Positions 27,964 through 36,852 of a stretch of 64,000 nucleotides of DNA are shown one piece after another (positions within the stretch are counted from its first letter, which is position 1; each line of letters opens with the position of its first letter). Location of the stretch: positions 806,001 through 870,000 of the forward strand of contig NZ_FQXP01000003.1 of NCBI RefSeq assembly GCF_900130005.1, given 5' to 3'. A model generated the notes under the pieces. The model did no database searches, had not been told where the DNA came from, and saw nothing but the letters and a program-made list of their open reading frames with translations. Source of the stretch: Clostridium collagenovorans DSM 3089 (lineage in GTDB: Bacteria; Bacillota; Clostridia; Clostridiales; Clostridiaceae). The translations under genes and the position numbers were made by a program.

Positions 27964-29001
27964 ATGAATAAATTTATTGATTTGAGAAGTGATACAGTTA
28001 CCAATCAACCAGACTTTATGATAAATGCAATGGTAAATGCTGAAGTTGGAGATGACGTTTATAATGATGATCCTACTGTTAAAAAGCTAGAAGAATTAGC
28101 TTCTGATATTTTAGGAAAAGAATCTGCATTATTTGTTCCAAGTGGTACCTTTGGAAATCAGTTATGTCTTTTTACTCATTGTCCTAGAGGTAGTGAAGTT
28201 ATTTTAGGAGATTCTTGCCATATAGTTGCTCATGAGGTTGGTGCATCTTCTGTTATAGCAGGTGTTCAGTTACGTACTATTGATTCTTCCACTGGAGAAC
28301 TATCTCCTGAAGCAATAGAAAAGAAACTTCGTGTAGGCTACGATATACACATGCCTGAGACTTCTCTTATTTGCTTAGAGAATGCTCATTCAAACGGAAA
28401 CGTTATACCTGTGGAAAGCATGAAAAAAACTTATGAACTAGCTAAGGAGCATAACTTACCAGTTCATTTAGATGGTGCTAGAATTTTCAATGCAGCTATA
28501 GCTTTAAATACTGATGTAAAAGAGTTAACCAAATACTGTGATTCTGTTATGGTTTGTCTTTCTAAAGGTCTCTGTGCTCCTTTTGGTTCTATAATTGCAG
28601 GTGATAAATCTTTTATTGATGTTGCTAGAAAAAAGAGAAAGCTAATGGGTGGAGGACTAAGACAAGTTGGGTACTTTGCCGCTGCTGGAATAGTAGCTCT
28701 TAATGAAATGCGTGCTAGACTTATAGAGGACCATGATAATGCAAAACTATTAGCAACTGAATTATCTAAAATTCCTCAAATAGAAGTTGACTTTAATAGA
28801 CTTCAAATAAATATGGTATTCTTTAAATTTAAAGATCTTAGTATAAATACTCAAGATTTAATTAAATACTTCTTTGATTCTAATATTAAAATTAATGATG
28901 TTGAAGGTGGAGAAATGAGATTTGTTACTCATTATTGGGTAACTAAAGAGGATATATTAAAGGTTTGCTCTTCCTTAAAAGAGTTTTTAAATAGTAAGTA
29001 A
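27964..29001 (+). CDS. ltaE: Low-specificity L-threonine aldolase
   Basis: The 345-residue product is a fold-type I PLP enzyme. It opens with the family signature FIDLRSDTVTNQPDFM and has GDDVYNDDPTVKKLE, the PLP-stacking SALFVPSGTFGNQL and VHLDGARIFNAA. The Schiff-base Lys lies in VCLSKGLCAPFGS near residue 200. It cleaves L-threonine (and L-allo-threonine) to glycine and acetaldehyde. Start ATG 27964 is preceded by AAGGATGG; ATG 27952 four codons earlier overlaps that site. Monocistronic with its own terminator. Confidence 0.92.
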   Translation: MNKFIDLRSDTVTNQPDFMINAMVNAEVGDDVYNDDPTVKKLEELASDILGKESALFVPSGTFGNQLCLFTHCPRGSEVILGDSCHIVAHEVGASSVIAGVQLRTIDSSTGELSPEAIEKKLRVGYDIHMPETSLICLENAHSNGNVIPVESMKKTYELAKEHNLPVHLDGARIFNAAIALNTDVKELTKYCDSVMVCLSKGLCAPFGSIIAGDKSFIDVARKKRKLMGGGLRQVGYFAAAGIVALNEMRARLIEDHDNAKLLATELSKIPQIEVDFNRLQINMVFFKFKDLSINTQDLIKYFFDSNIKINDVEGGEMRFVTHYWVTKEDILKVCSSLKEFLNSK

Positions 29002-29081
29002 TCTATGGTTAAAATACATTTTTTTAACTAAACTATTTTATTTATTTTTTTATAATTATAATGCTAAAAAATAATGCTAAA

Positions 29082-29137
29082 AAAAGAGTTATTGCCTTTT
29101 ATATTAAACATTTAATATAATCTTCAATAACTCTTTT
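29082..29137. terminator. Two-part terminator after ltaE
   Basis: Outer stem AAAAGAGTTATTG/CAATAACTCTTTT encloses an inner perfect stem TTATATTAAA/TTTAATATAA. A second U-rich stretch follows. Confidence 0.75.
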
Positions 29138-29273
29138 ATGCTTTTTAATTAATCATTTACTTTTCTTAATAAAAACTTTATAAGATTTTTAACTTACTTA
29201 AGCTCAATATACTGCAAGTTCTATTTTCTTAATAAAACTACATTCTCAACTCATAAAATTAGTTTGAATATAA

Positions 29274-29459
29274 TTATCTTTTATTATTTTTAGTACTTTT
29301 TATACTTCCCTTAGTTACTACCCCTATAAACATAAGTATTATTGCAACAACTGAAAGTTTTGTCATATCATAATCTAAAGATAATCTTACAACTTCAGAT
29401 ATAACTAGTATTGCAAATCCTATTCCTAAAATGTATTCACCTATTTTGTTTTTTTTCAT
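29274..29459 (-). CDS. Small two-helix membrane protein
   Basis: The 61-residue product has two membrane segments (about residues 8-25 and 35-52) and a basic tail, SIKSTKNNKR. No family recognised. ATG 29459 is chosen for the GGGTGA ribosome site 9 bases upstream. It is divergent from the metallohydrolase gene at 29599 and shares a 140-base promoter region with it. Confidence 0.55.
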   Translation of the reverse strand: MKKNKIGEYILGIGFAILVISEVVRLSLDYDMTKLSVVAIILMFIGVVTKGSIKSTKNNKR

Positions 29460-29598
29460 ATTATATTCACCCATTTATCTTTAGTCTTTATTTGTTATTA
29501 AATTATACCTTTGCAATAATAAATATTCAAGTTAAATATTTTCTATTTTCATATTACGTTTTTAATGGTATAATCTTTTCGACAAAAGGAGGGACAAT

Positions 29599-30990
29599 AT
29601 GAAAATTTTACATGGCTTTATAAACGGTATTTTGTTATTTTTTAGCATTATGTTTTTAGCTATAGCTTTAGACTTTATTCCTTTGGCTATTGTAGCTTTA
29701 ATTATTGCAATATTAACAATTTATTTAACTATAACAAATAAAAAGATAAAACCTAAAATATTGTATAGAATTACACTTTCAGTTCTTATAATTTGCTTTT
29801 CTATTGGTATACCTAATTTAAGTAATCAATCTACCAATATCGATTCTGCTTCTAAAAAATCTGAAAGCAGTGAGAGCCTTAGTTCTTCTCAAGATAGCAC
29901 TAAGCAAGAAAATACTGAGTCGGATGCTTCTACAACTAATAAGGATGCAACATCAAATGACTCTTTATCAAAAACTTCAACAGCGACTATTCATTTTATA
30001 AACACTGGTAACTCTGATGCAATTTTAATACTACAAGGAGAAAAGGTTGTTTTAATAGACGGTGGAGATAATGATGATGAAGGAATGCTTACAAATTATC
30101 TAAAGAAACAAGGCGTTAAAAATATTACTTATATGATTGCTACACATGCTCATGCAGATCATATAGGAGGCTTAGATGCTATAATAAAAAACTTTACCGT
30201 TGAAAATTTACTAGTATCTAATGGTTCTGCAGAAACTCAAACCTATAGAGATTTCATAAATGCAGCAGCTAATAAGGGACTAGCTCCAAGTGTACCCTTA
30301 GAAAATGCAGAATTTAAATTAAGTGATTCTTCTTACATTAAAATCCTTAACTCTAATGGTGGAAGTAGTACTAATGAAGAATCCTTAGTAACTCTCTTTG
30401 TAAATGGTGAAGATAAAGCCCTATTTACTGGTGATGCTGAAAAGGAAACAGAGCATGAAATCCTAGGCAGATTAAGCAAAATAAATTTATTAAAGGTAGG
30501 ACATCATGGTTCTAGAAGTAGTACAAGCTCTGAATTTTTAAATGCACTAAAACCTGAGTATGCAGTGATTACTGTAGGAAAGGATAATAAATATAATCAT
30601 CCTCATGCTGATACTATGAATAAATTAAAGAATGCTAACATTGAAGTTCATAGAACTGATGAATGTGACTCAGTTATATTTACTTCAACTGGCTCCGGAA
30701 TGAAAACTGATTGTTCAATTGGAACTTATAATTTTAGAGATAATAAGAGTTCTTCTACTAATGATAATTCCACTTCACAATCAAATTCAAAACCTTCAAC
30801 TACTACAGCTAAGCCTGAAAGTAGTAATACTAATTCAACTGCACCTACTAGTAAAATAGTTTATTGGACACCTAATGGCAAAAGCTATCATAGTAGAAAG
30901 AACTGCTCAACTTTATCCAGAAGTAAAGTTATAAATGAAGGTACTTTAGAGCAAAGTAATAAATCTGATCCTTGTGATATATGCAATTAG
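29599..30990 (+). CDS. ComEC-like metallo-beta-lactamase-fold hydrolase, membrane-anchored
   Basis: The 463-residue product has an N-terminal hydrophobic block (residues 5-75, two or three membrane helices) and a Ser/Thr-rich linker. A metallo-beta-lactamase domain follows (about 130-375) of the type found at the end of ComEC: IHFINTGNSDAILI, VLIDGGDNDDEG, the metal site THAHADHIGG, LFTGDAEKETE, and LKVGHHGSRSSTS. A second Ser/Thr/Asn-rich linker leads to a small C-terminal module, YWTPNGKSYHSRKNC ... PCDICN, whose Cys spacing suggests metal binding. The domain should lie outside the cell; a nuclease role is inferred. AAAGGAGGGA precedes the ATG. Confidence 0.85.
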   Translation: MKILHGFINGILLFFSIMFLAIALDFIPLAIVALIIAILTIYLTITNKKIKPKILYRITLSVLIICFSIGIPNLSNQSTNIDSASKKSESSESLSSSQDSTKQENTESDASTTNKDATSNDSLSKTSTATIHFINTGNSDAILILQGEKVVLIDGGDNDDEGMLTNYLKKQGVKNITYMIATHAHADHIGGLDAIIKNFTVENLLVSNGSAETQTYRDFINAAANKGLAPSVPLENAEFKLSDSSYIKILNSNGGSSTNEESLVTLFVNGEDKALFTGDAEKETEHEILGRLSKINLLKVGHHGSRSSTSSEFLNALKPEYAVITVGKDNKYNHPHADTMNKLKNANIEVHRTDECDSVIFTSTGSGMKTDCSIGTYNFRDNKSSSTNDNSTSQSNSKPSTTTAKPESSNTNSTAPTSKIVYWTPNGKSYHSRKNCSTLSRSKVINEGTLEQSNKSDPCDICN

Positions 30991-31020
30991 TCACAACTAT
31001 ATTTTAAATTTTCATAAAAT

Positions 31021-31056
31021 TATAGAGCCATTTAGCTTTCGCTAAATAGCTCTATA
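31021..31056. terminator. Shared terminator between converging genes
   Basis: TATAGAGCCATTTAGC/GCTAAATAGCTCTATA stem with a TTTC loop; the stop codon of the SNF2 gene lies inside one arm. Confidence 0.7.
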
Positions 31057-33953
31057 ATATCTTCTCTACATAATTTATTTATATAACTACTACTATGCAA
31101 CTCTCCAGTTATTATTGAGTCTATTAATTGTTTTTTATTTTCTTGCATTAATATTATTTTTTCCTCTATGGTATTTCTAGTTATTAATTTTACAACTTCC
31201 ACTATATTCTTTTGTCCTATTCTATGAGCTCTATCCGTTGCTTGATCCTCAACAGCCGGATTCCACCATGGATCAAAATGAACTACTACATTTGCAGAAG
31301 TGAGATTAAGACCTGTTCCACCAGCCTTTAAAGAAATCAAAATTACCTTTATATCTTCTTCATTATTAAACTTATTTGCAATTTCTAATCTATCCTTTGA
31401 TTTAGTACTTCCATCTATACGTAAAAACTTTATAGTTTCACTATTCAAATGGTTTTCTAGTTTATCTAATACAGATGTAAACTGAGAGAATAGTATGGTT
31501 TTTTTATTCTCTTTATTATTCTTTTTCAAAAGCTCCATAGTGTAAGTTATCTTGCAACTTTCTTCATTATAACTAGGTACTACAAGTGATGGATCTAAAC
31601 ATATTTGCCTTAGCTTTGTCAAATATGAAAACACCTCTATTTTATTATTTTCATTAAGTTCTTCTGTAACTCTTTTTACTAGTGAATTATATAATCTATT
31701 TTGCTTCATTTCCATTTCTACAAAATGCTTTCTTTCAATTTTATCTGGAAGTTCCTTAAGCACCATATCCTTACTTCTTCTTAATAAAAAAGGTCGAATA
31801 AGAATTCGTAACCTCTCTATTCCTTCTTCTCCTGAAAAAATAAATTTTTCTTGAAACTTCTTTTCACTGCCTAAATATCCAGGCATTACAAAATCAAAGA
31901 TTGACCTTAACTCTAATAAATTATTTTCTATTGGAGTTCCAGTTAGTGCAAATTTCACTTTAGCTTGTATTTTTTTTACAGTCCTACTTATTATGGCCTT
32001 TGAATTTTTAATATTTTGAGCTTCATCAATTATTAAATAATCAAAGTTCAATTCATTGTATAACTCTATATCACTTTTTAAAGTTCCATAGGTGGTTAAT
32101 ACTACATCATAATTCTCTATATCTTTTATTGTATCAATTCTCTTCTTCTTATCCCCATGTAAAATACCAACACTTATACTTGGAGCAAAGCTTTTAAACT
32201 CAGCTCTCCAGTTATATATTAATGATGTTGGGCATACTATTAAGCTTTTCTTATACTTTTCAGATAATATAAAAGCTATACATTGAATTGTCTTCCCTAG
32301 ACCCATATCATCTGCTAATATTCCTCCCATTCCAAGTGTACTTATGCTTTTTAACCAATTAAGTCCCTTTAACTGATAAGCTCTTAACTCGCCTTTAAAA
32401 TTCTTTGGAGTTCTTTCATTTATATTTTGTATCTTTAAAAAAATACTTTGTAATTCCTTAAGAGATTCATTATCCTTCATAAAATTGAAATTATTTTTTT
32501 CATACAACTCTTTAAAGCAAAATAGTTTATTCTCACATATATATTCTTCTTTTTTACATAAATCTATATCTAATGCCTCAATCATATAAAAGAATTCCTT
32601 AATTCCAGGTGCTTTTAAGTCGATGAAGTTATTTTCTTTGTCCTTATAAAATTTCCTTCCAAGCTTATAACTTTCATATATATCTTGTAAAGTACTTTCT
32701 TCAGAACAACTTCCAAAGCAACTCACTATGAAATTATTATCTTCTTTATAAAACTTTATATTTAAATAAGAACTATCGTATATCTTTATATTCTTAAATT
32801 CCTCATTAAAAGAAACTTCTCCTATTTCATAGATACCGCTACTTGTATCTTTTAAAATAGAAAATAAATCTTCATCACTTCCAAGAAACTTAAATTTCCC
32901 CTCATCTTTAATAAATCCATATCTTTCAAGCTTCATGGAGAGTATTACTTCTCTTGATTCATCTCTCAAAAGGTCATATCTACCACTTTCCTTTTCAAGT
33001 ATATTTATATGGCGATCTCCATAATTCACATAAGCTTTACAATATATATCATTGTTTTTTTTGATTAAATATAGCTTAGGTTTACTATTCCCCTTTACAA
33101 ACTCTCTAAGCTCCTCCCTTATATGAATTTCCTTTGAAATCCTACTTAACAAATTTATTAACTTATTATAATTATCTATATTTTTAGAATATAGTATCTC
33201 TCCCTGTGACTTAAACTTCTTATATAAAGGCAAATATAATTCCATCTGTTTTTTATTTGTAATGTATAATTCGTTATTAAATAATACAACTTCCCCCTTA
33301 TTATCAAGGAATTTAGGTAATCTTTTATGAGTCGTTAACACTATTTTGTTATCTCTCATTTTTAAGGTAAAGCTTAAAGGTAAATCTTTATTTAAAACAG
33401 GAGCTATTATCTCTAAGGTATCATAAGTGAATTTAATTCTTTTAGCATCAATTTTAATTAAATAATCCTTTAACTTATCTTGAGAAATTCTAAATATTTC
33501 TCTTCCAATACCATAACCGCTCTCATAATAAACATTCCTGTTTTCTATTTTCCTTTTAATCCTCTCCAAAGCAGTGCTACTTCTCTTATCTAAAGTTTTT
33601 AATTGAGGCTTTGAAAATTCACTTTGCCTTACACCCTTTAAGTATAAAAACTTATACATAGTTGCAATTATATGCTCACAAATAAAGTTACTCTTCCCCT
33701 TAGAAACAACTTTAAAATTATTACAAGTACATTTTACTCCCTCTAATTCGTCTTTAATTTTATTGATTTTTATATGTGTTACTATAGTAGTATCTTGATT
33801 TTCTTTAATTTGTCCATAAATATGATATATATCCTCTATATTTTTCCCCTTTATCTTACCCACTACATCTTCTTTGTAAAGCTTTTTTCCCTCTTCTATC
33901 ATAAAATTAGAGGAGTGCTTTAAAATTATGCTTTCTATGTCTTTTAATTTCAC
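31032..33953 (-). CDS. SWIM zinc-finger SNF2/RapA-type helicase-like ATPase
   Basis: The 973-residue product carries a SWIM zinc finger near residues 75-105 (CTCNNFKVV ... CEHIIATMY). A long middle region is followed by a complete SNF2 motor (about 510-970): motif I LADDMGLGKTIQ, motif II DEAQNIKN, motif III ALTGTPIENNLL, then FSQFTSVL, SLKAGGTGLNLT and motif VI TDRAHRIGQ. Such proteins move along DNA or remodel protein-DNA complexes; bacterial SWIM-SNF2 members are mostly uncharacterised. GTG 33953 is the likely start because AGGAGGACTCCT lies directly upstream; the longer frame to 34022 reads through this site. Confidence 0.88.
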   Translation of the reverse strand: MKLKDIESIILKHSSNFMIEEGKKLYKEDVVGKIKGKNIEDIYHIYGQIKENQDTTIVTHIKINKIKDELEGVKCTCNNFKVVSKGKSNFICEHIIATMYKFLYLKGVRQSEFSKPQLKTLDKRSSTALERIKRKIENRNVYYESGYGIGREIFRISQDKLKDYLIKIDAKRIKFTYDTLEIIAPVLNKDLPLSFTLKMRDNKIVLTTHKRLPKFLDNKGEVVLFNNELYITNKKQMELYLPLYKKFKSQGEILYSKNIDNYNKLINLLSRISKEIHIREELREFVKGNSKPKLYLIKKNNDIYCKAYVNYGDRHINILEKESGRYDLLRDESREVILSMKLERYGFIKDEGKFKFLGSDEDLFSILKDTSSGIYEIGEVSFNEEFKNIKIYDSSYLNIKFYKEDNNFIVSCFGSCSEESTLQDIYESYKLGRKFYKDKENNFIDLKAPGIKEFFYMIEALDIDLCKKEEYICENKLFCFKELYEKNNFNFMKDNESLKELQSIFLKIQNINERTPKNFKGELRAYQLKGLNWLKSISTLGMGGILADDMGLGKTIQCIAFILSEKYKKSLIVCPTSLIYNWRAEFKSFAPSISVGILHGDKKKRIDTIKDIENYDVVLTTYGTLKSDIELYNELNFDYLIIDEAQNIKNSKAIISRTVKKIQAKVKFALTGTPIENNLLELRSIFDFVMPGYLGSEKKFQEKFIFSGEEGIERLRILIRPFLLRRSKDMVLKELPDKIERKHFVEMEMKQNRLYNSLVKRVTEELNENNKIEVFSYLTKLRQICLDPSLVVPSYNEESCKITYTMELLKKNNKENKKTILFSQFTSVLDKLENHLNSETIKFLRIDGSTKSKDRLEIANKFNNEEDIKVILISLKAGGTGLNLTSANVVVHFDPWWNPAVEDQATDRAHRIGQKNIVEVVKLITRNTIEEKIILMQENKKQLIDSIITGELHSSSYINKLCREDIIELFSES

Positions 33954-34270
33954 AGGAGTCCTCCTTGCATAATATAAGCTGCAACATTTAATAAAAAGAC
34001 TTAATACTGCTTTTAATACCATTACAGCACATCATTATTTTTATAATTAACTTATATATAATCCTTAATCTTAATGCTAAAACTATATAATACTATTGCT
34101 ACTAAAATAAATAATTTCTTATTTATTTTAGTTACTTTTTAAAATTTATCTTATATTATTATAACTCAATTAGTTTAACATATATATGTAATTCTAATTA
34201 TTGCATAAATCTAAATATAATAAAAATCATCACTTTAAATTTAAATATCTCTTCAAAGTGATGTTTCTTA
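33954..34270. other. Intergenic region with two stem-loops
   Basis: ACTAAAATAAATAA/TTATTTATTTTAGT forms a perfect 14-bp hairpin with a TTTC loop at 34101-34132, 150 bases before the SNF2 start. CATCACTTT/AAAGTGATG at 34228-34263 is the probable terminator of the ABC permease gene. No coding frame is supported. Confidence 0.5.
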
Positions 34271-34939
34271 CTAATACCATTTATTCATTTTTACTTCTAA
34301 CCTTTTTTGAATATAAGTTAGTAAAGATACCAAAATCCAATATACAAGTGCAATGTCTAAAAATGCTTCTAAGTATCTAAAGGTAGCTGTAGCTTCCATT
34401 TGTGCTGCTGCTATCATCTCTGTAACCCCAATAGTAAAAGCTAAAGAGGAATCCTTCACTAAGTTAATAAAACTATTGAAAAGTGTAGGAATAGCAACTC
34501 TTATAGCCTGTGGTAGTATTACTCTTACCATAGCCTGATTATACGTCATATTAATAGACAATGCCGCTTCCATTTGTCCTCTATCGATAGATAAAATAGA
34601 TGCTCTTATAGATTCACACATGAATGCTGAGGAACTTAAACTAAATACAAATATAGCAGCTTGATCTGCTGTTATAACTCTCATACTTGGAAAAATTTGC
34701 ACAAGACCTAAATAAAATAAGAAAAGCTGTGCAATCATTGGTACTCCTCTAAAAAAGGATATGTATAAACCAATTATTTTATCTATAACTTTATTTTTTT
34801 TATTTAATAACATGGATAAAATTATGGCTATTATTAATCCTATAATCATAGATACTGTAGCCAATTCTAAAGTTACCTTTAAATACTTTAGCATAATTGG
34901 AATGATTTTTACTGCATATGAAAAACTAAACTTATCCAC
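34271..34939 (-). CDS. Polar amino acid (cystine-type) ABC transporter permease
   Basis: The 222-residue product has about five membrane segments and the His/Glu/Gln/Arg-type permease signature. ISFFRGVPMIAQLFLFYLG lies near residue 60 and the ATPase-coupling EAA loop reads EAALSINMTYNQAMVRVILP near residue 140. It imports polar amino acids together with the binding protein encoded immediately upstream. No ATP-binding subunit is encoded beside it, unusual for this family. Start GTG 34939 has GGGGGAAG upstream. An intercistronic hairpin separates it from the binding-protein gene. Confidence 0.87.
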   Translation of the reverse strand: MDKFSFSYAVKIIPIMLKYLKVTLELATVSMIIGLIIAIILSMLLNKKNKVIDKIIGLYISFFRGVPMIAQLFLFYLGLVQIFPSMRVITADQAAIFVFSLSSSAFMCESIRASILSIDRGQMEAALSINMTYNQAMVRVILPQAIRVAIPTLFNSFINLVKDSSLAFTIGVTEMIAAAQMEATATFRYLEAFLDIALVYWILVSLLTYIQKRLEVKMNKWY

Positions 34940-34975
34940 CCTTTACTTCCCCCGTTTTTTGAATATAATAGTAAT

Positions 34976-35006
34976 AGGCCGTGGCACTAATTTTGTGCTA
35001 CAGCCT
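34976..35006 (-). terminator. Intercistronic stem-loop between binding-protein and permease genes
   Basis: AGGCTGTAGCAC and GTGCCACGGCCT pair (minus strand, one mismatch) around AAAATTA. Placed between stop 35016 and start 34939 it probably lowers permease expression relative to binding protein, or stabilises the upstream mRNA. Confidence 0.55.
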
Positions 35007-35015
35007 AATTTTTCA

Positions 35016-35831
35016 CTACTTTTTCTCTGCTGGTTTATCTACTGTATTAATGCCAAACCATTTTTCTGATAGCTTTTTAAGAGTTCCGTCTTCTCTCATA
35101 TTCTTTATTGTTTTGCTAATATCTTCTATTAGCTGCTTATCTTCAAAATCCTTAGCAAATGGATATGCGTTAACCTCAAAGACATGTTTATCTCCTAATA
35201 ATCTAAGTGGTAACTTAGATTGTTCAATAGTAGCTAGAGTTTTTATTTCTCCTTGCCATCCAGCATCTATTCTTTGATTTTCTACTTCCTTTTCAATTGG
35301 AGTACCATCATATGTAACTATTTCTAATCCCAAATTGAATTTTTGATCCATTTCTCTAAGAGTTTTTTCTCCATTACCACCAAGCCAACATCCTACTTTT
35401 TTACCTTTTAAATCCTCTAAAGTCTTAATTGGACTATCTTTTAATACCATAAAATCATAGTAGCTATATGCATATGGTTCTGTAAATAAGTATTTTTCTT
35501 CCCTTTCAGGTGTAATTGACATTTGATGAGCTATACTGTCTATTTTTTTAGCATCTAGCATACCCACTAAACCACTAAACTTAGAAGTTTCATATTTTAT
35601 CTCTAAATTATTTCTTTTAGCTATTTCTTCCCAAACACTAATTTCAAATCCTTCTAATTTTCCTTCCTTCATATGTGCCCATGGATAATATTGTCCAGAT
35701 GTACCTATTGTAATAGTTTTCTTTTCCTTTTTAGCGCCTTCATCTTCTGCTTTACTATCTGAAGTCTTTCCACAAGCAGCCAATGAAAAAATCATACTAA
35801 TACTTAAAATGATACTTAAGAACTTCTTCAT
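35016..35831 (-). CDS. Amino acid ABC transporter substrate-binding lipoprotein (cystine-like)
   Basis: The 271-residue product has a lipoprotein signal ending in FSLAACGK (Cys20). It has the family-3 solute-binding fold: ITIGTSGQYYPWAHM, GFEISVWEEIAKRNNLEI, LDAKKIDSIAHQMSITPERE, then the second lobe from LKGKKVGCWLGGNGEKTL. The PWAHM and HQMSIT segments resemble cystine-binding proteins of the TcyA/TcyJ group, so L-cystine is the best guess. It is tethered outside the membrane and serves the downstream permease. AGGGGGGAAA precedes the ATG, and a good promoter lies about 65 bases upstream. Confidence 0.88.
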   Translation of the reverse strand: MKKFLSIILSISMIFSLAACGKTSDSKAEDEGAKKEKKTITIGTSGQYYPWAHMKEGKLEGFEISVWEEIAKRNNLEIKYETSKFSGLVGMLDAKKIDSIAHQMSITPEREEKYLFTEPYAYSYYDFMVLKDSPIKTLEDLKGKKVGCWLGGNGEKTLREMDQKFNLGLEIVTYDGTPIEKEVENQRIDAGWQGEIKTLATIEQSKLPLRLLGDKHVFEVNAYPFAKDFEDKQLIEDISKTIKNMREDGTLKKLSEKWFGINTVDKPAEKK

Positions 35832-35893
35832 TATATGTTTCCCCCCTGTCTATTTTTGTAACAAAATATCTTTTTTATTTTCAATCCACCGTT

Positions 35894-35928
35894 ATATTAC
35901 AACACTTTGTTTTCTAAATCAAAGTGTT
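35894..35928 (-). promoter_or_regulatory. Promoter with overlapping inverted repeat, upstream of the cystine-type ABC genes
   Basis: On the minus strand TTGATT (35922-35917), a 17-base spacer and TAATAT (35899-35894) form a sigma-A-like promoter. A perfect inverted repeat AACACTTTG/CAAAGTGTT (35901-35928) covers the -35 and spacer, a plausible repressor site. Confidence 0.55.
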
Positions 35929-35997
35929 TATTTCTATAGAAGAGAGTGTATCTATAAATAAAATCAATCCTTAAAAGTAATATATATTATTACAAAA

Positions 35998-36045
35998 TAA
36001 AGACACAAGCTTATTACTAAGTTTTAGTAATAAGCTTGTGTCTTT
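35998..36045. terminator. Strong terminator after the PHP gene
   Basis: Perfect 21-bp arms (AAAGACACAAGCTTATTAC...) around a 5-base loop, ending in TTT on both strands; 18 bases past the stop at 36063. Confidence 0.85.
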
Positions 36046-36062
36046 AAAAGAAGAGTCTCAAG

Positions 36063-36710
36063 TTATACTTCTTCTCCATACTTTCCATAAGTACTTATTT
36101 TTTCATATCTTCCATTTTTATATACAGCAGGATAAAGTTTTTCTTCCTTTAATGCTTTTATTAAATCCTGTTCAGTCTCTATATTATCTGGAAATATAGT
36201 ACAATATCTACCTATTGCTTCTATTTCATGGCAATCGCTAGCCCCTACTGTTCTCAATCCCAGTTCTATAGCTAGTCCATATGCGTATAGATTGTTATAT
36301 GGCTTTGTGCTACCATTAAAACTTTCAACAGCAGATAACCCCTTAACCTCTCTTATATGGTTGCCTAATCCTCTATTGTTTTCCCTAAAAGGATGAGCAC
36401 TTATAGTAGCACCTCCTTTAGAGTTTACAAGATCTATTAGCTCTTGAGCATGTACCATTTCTTTAGGTAACTCCTCTAAACCAAAAACTACTATATCACC
36501 TTCAAAGGTTAAAACCTCAGCACCTACAAATATTTTAAAATCATTTTCTTGCCCATATTTTAAAGCATATTCTTTAACACTATTATCATCATGATCTGTT
36601 ATGCATATAGCATCCAATCCAAGCTCTTTAGCTTTATTAACTATTTCAGCTACTGATATAAAGCTATCAGGTGATCCTTCAATACAATGCATGTGAGTAT
36701 CTATAAACAT
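36063..36710 (-). CDS. PHP-domain metal-dependent phosphoesterase
   Basis: The 215-residue product has the four PHP motifs: FIDTHMHCIEGSPDS (HxH metal ligands), AICITDHDDNSVKEY, GAEVLTFEGDIVVFG and ISAHPFRENNRG, with a late GASDCHEIEAIGRY. Stand-alone short PHP proteins of this type (YciV/RNase AM-like, histidinol-phosphatase-like) hydrolyse phosphate esters or short nucleotides; the substrate here is unknown. AGGAGGA precedes the ATG. It is transcribed on its own. Confidence 0.85.
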   Translation of the reverse strand: MFIDTHMHCIEGSPDSFISVAEIVNKAKELGLDAICITDHDDNSVKEYALKYGQENDFKIFVGAEVLTFEGDIVVFGLEELPKEMVHAQELIDLVNSKGGATISAHPFRENNRGLGNHIREVKGLSAVESFNGSTKPYNNLYAYGLAIELGLRTVGASDCHEIEAIGRYCTIFPDNIETEQDLIKALKEEKLYPAVYKNGRYEKISTYGKYGEEV

Positions 36711-36804
36711 GTTATCCTCCTATAATTTCCCTATCTTATGTACCTATCCTTTTCTATTATAAGATAATAATTATTAATATTAAAGGAAGTTAAAAAGATA
36801 TAGG

Positions 36805-36840
36805 TATTACCTATAGATACCATGATTTCTATAGGTAATA
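36805..36840 (-). terminator. Terminator-like hairpin after the PglX gene
   Basis: TATTACCTATAGA pairs exactly with TCTATAGGTAATA around a 10-base loop, 12 bases past the methyltransferase stop. Confidence 0.6.
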
Positions 36841-36852
36841 TCTATAATTATT

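Noticed and set aside
33954..34022. SNF2 protein start at the ATG further upstream
   Set aside because: AGGAGGACTCCT directly before GTG 33953 lies inside that extension, so the shorter GTG start is used.
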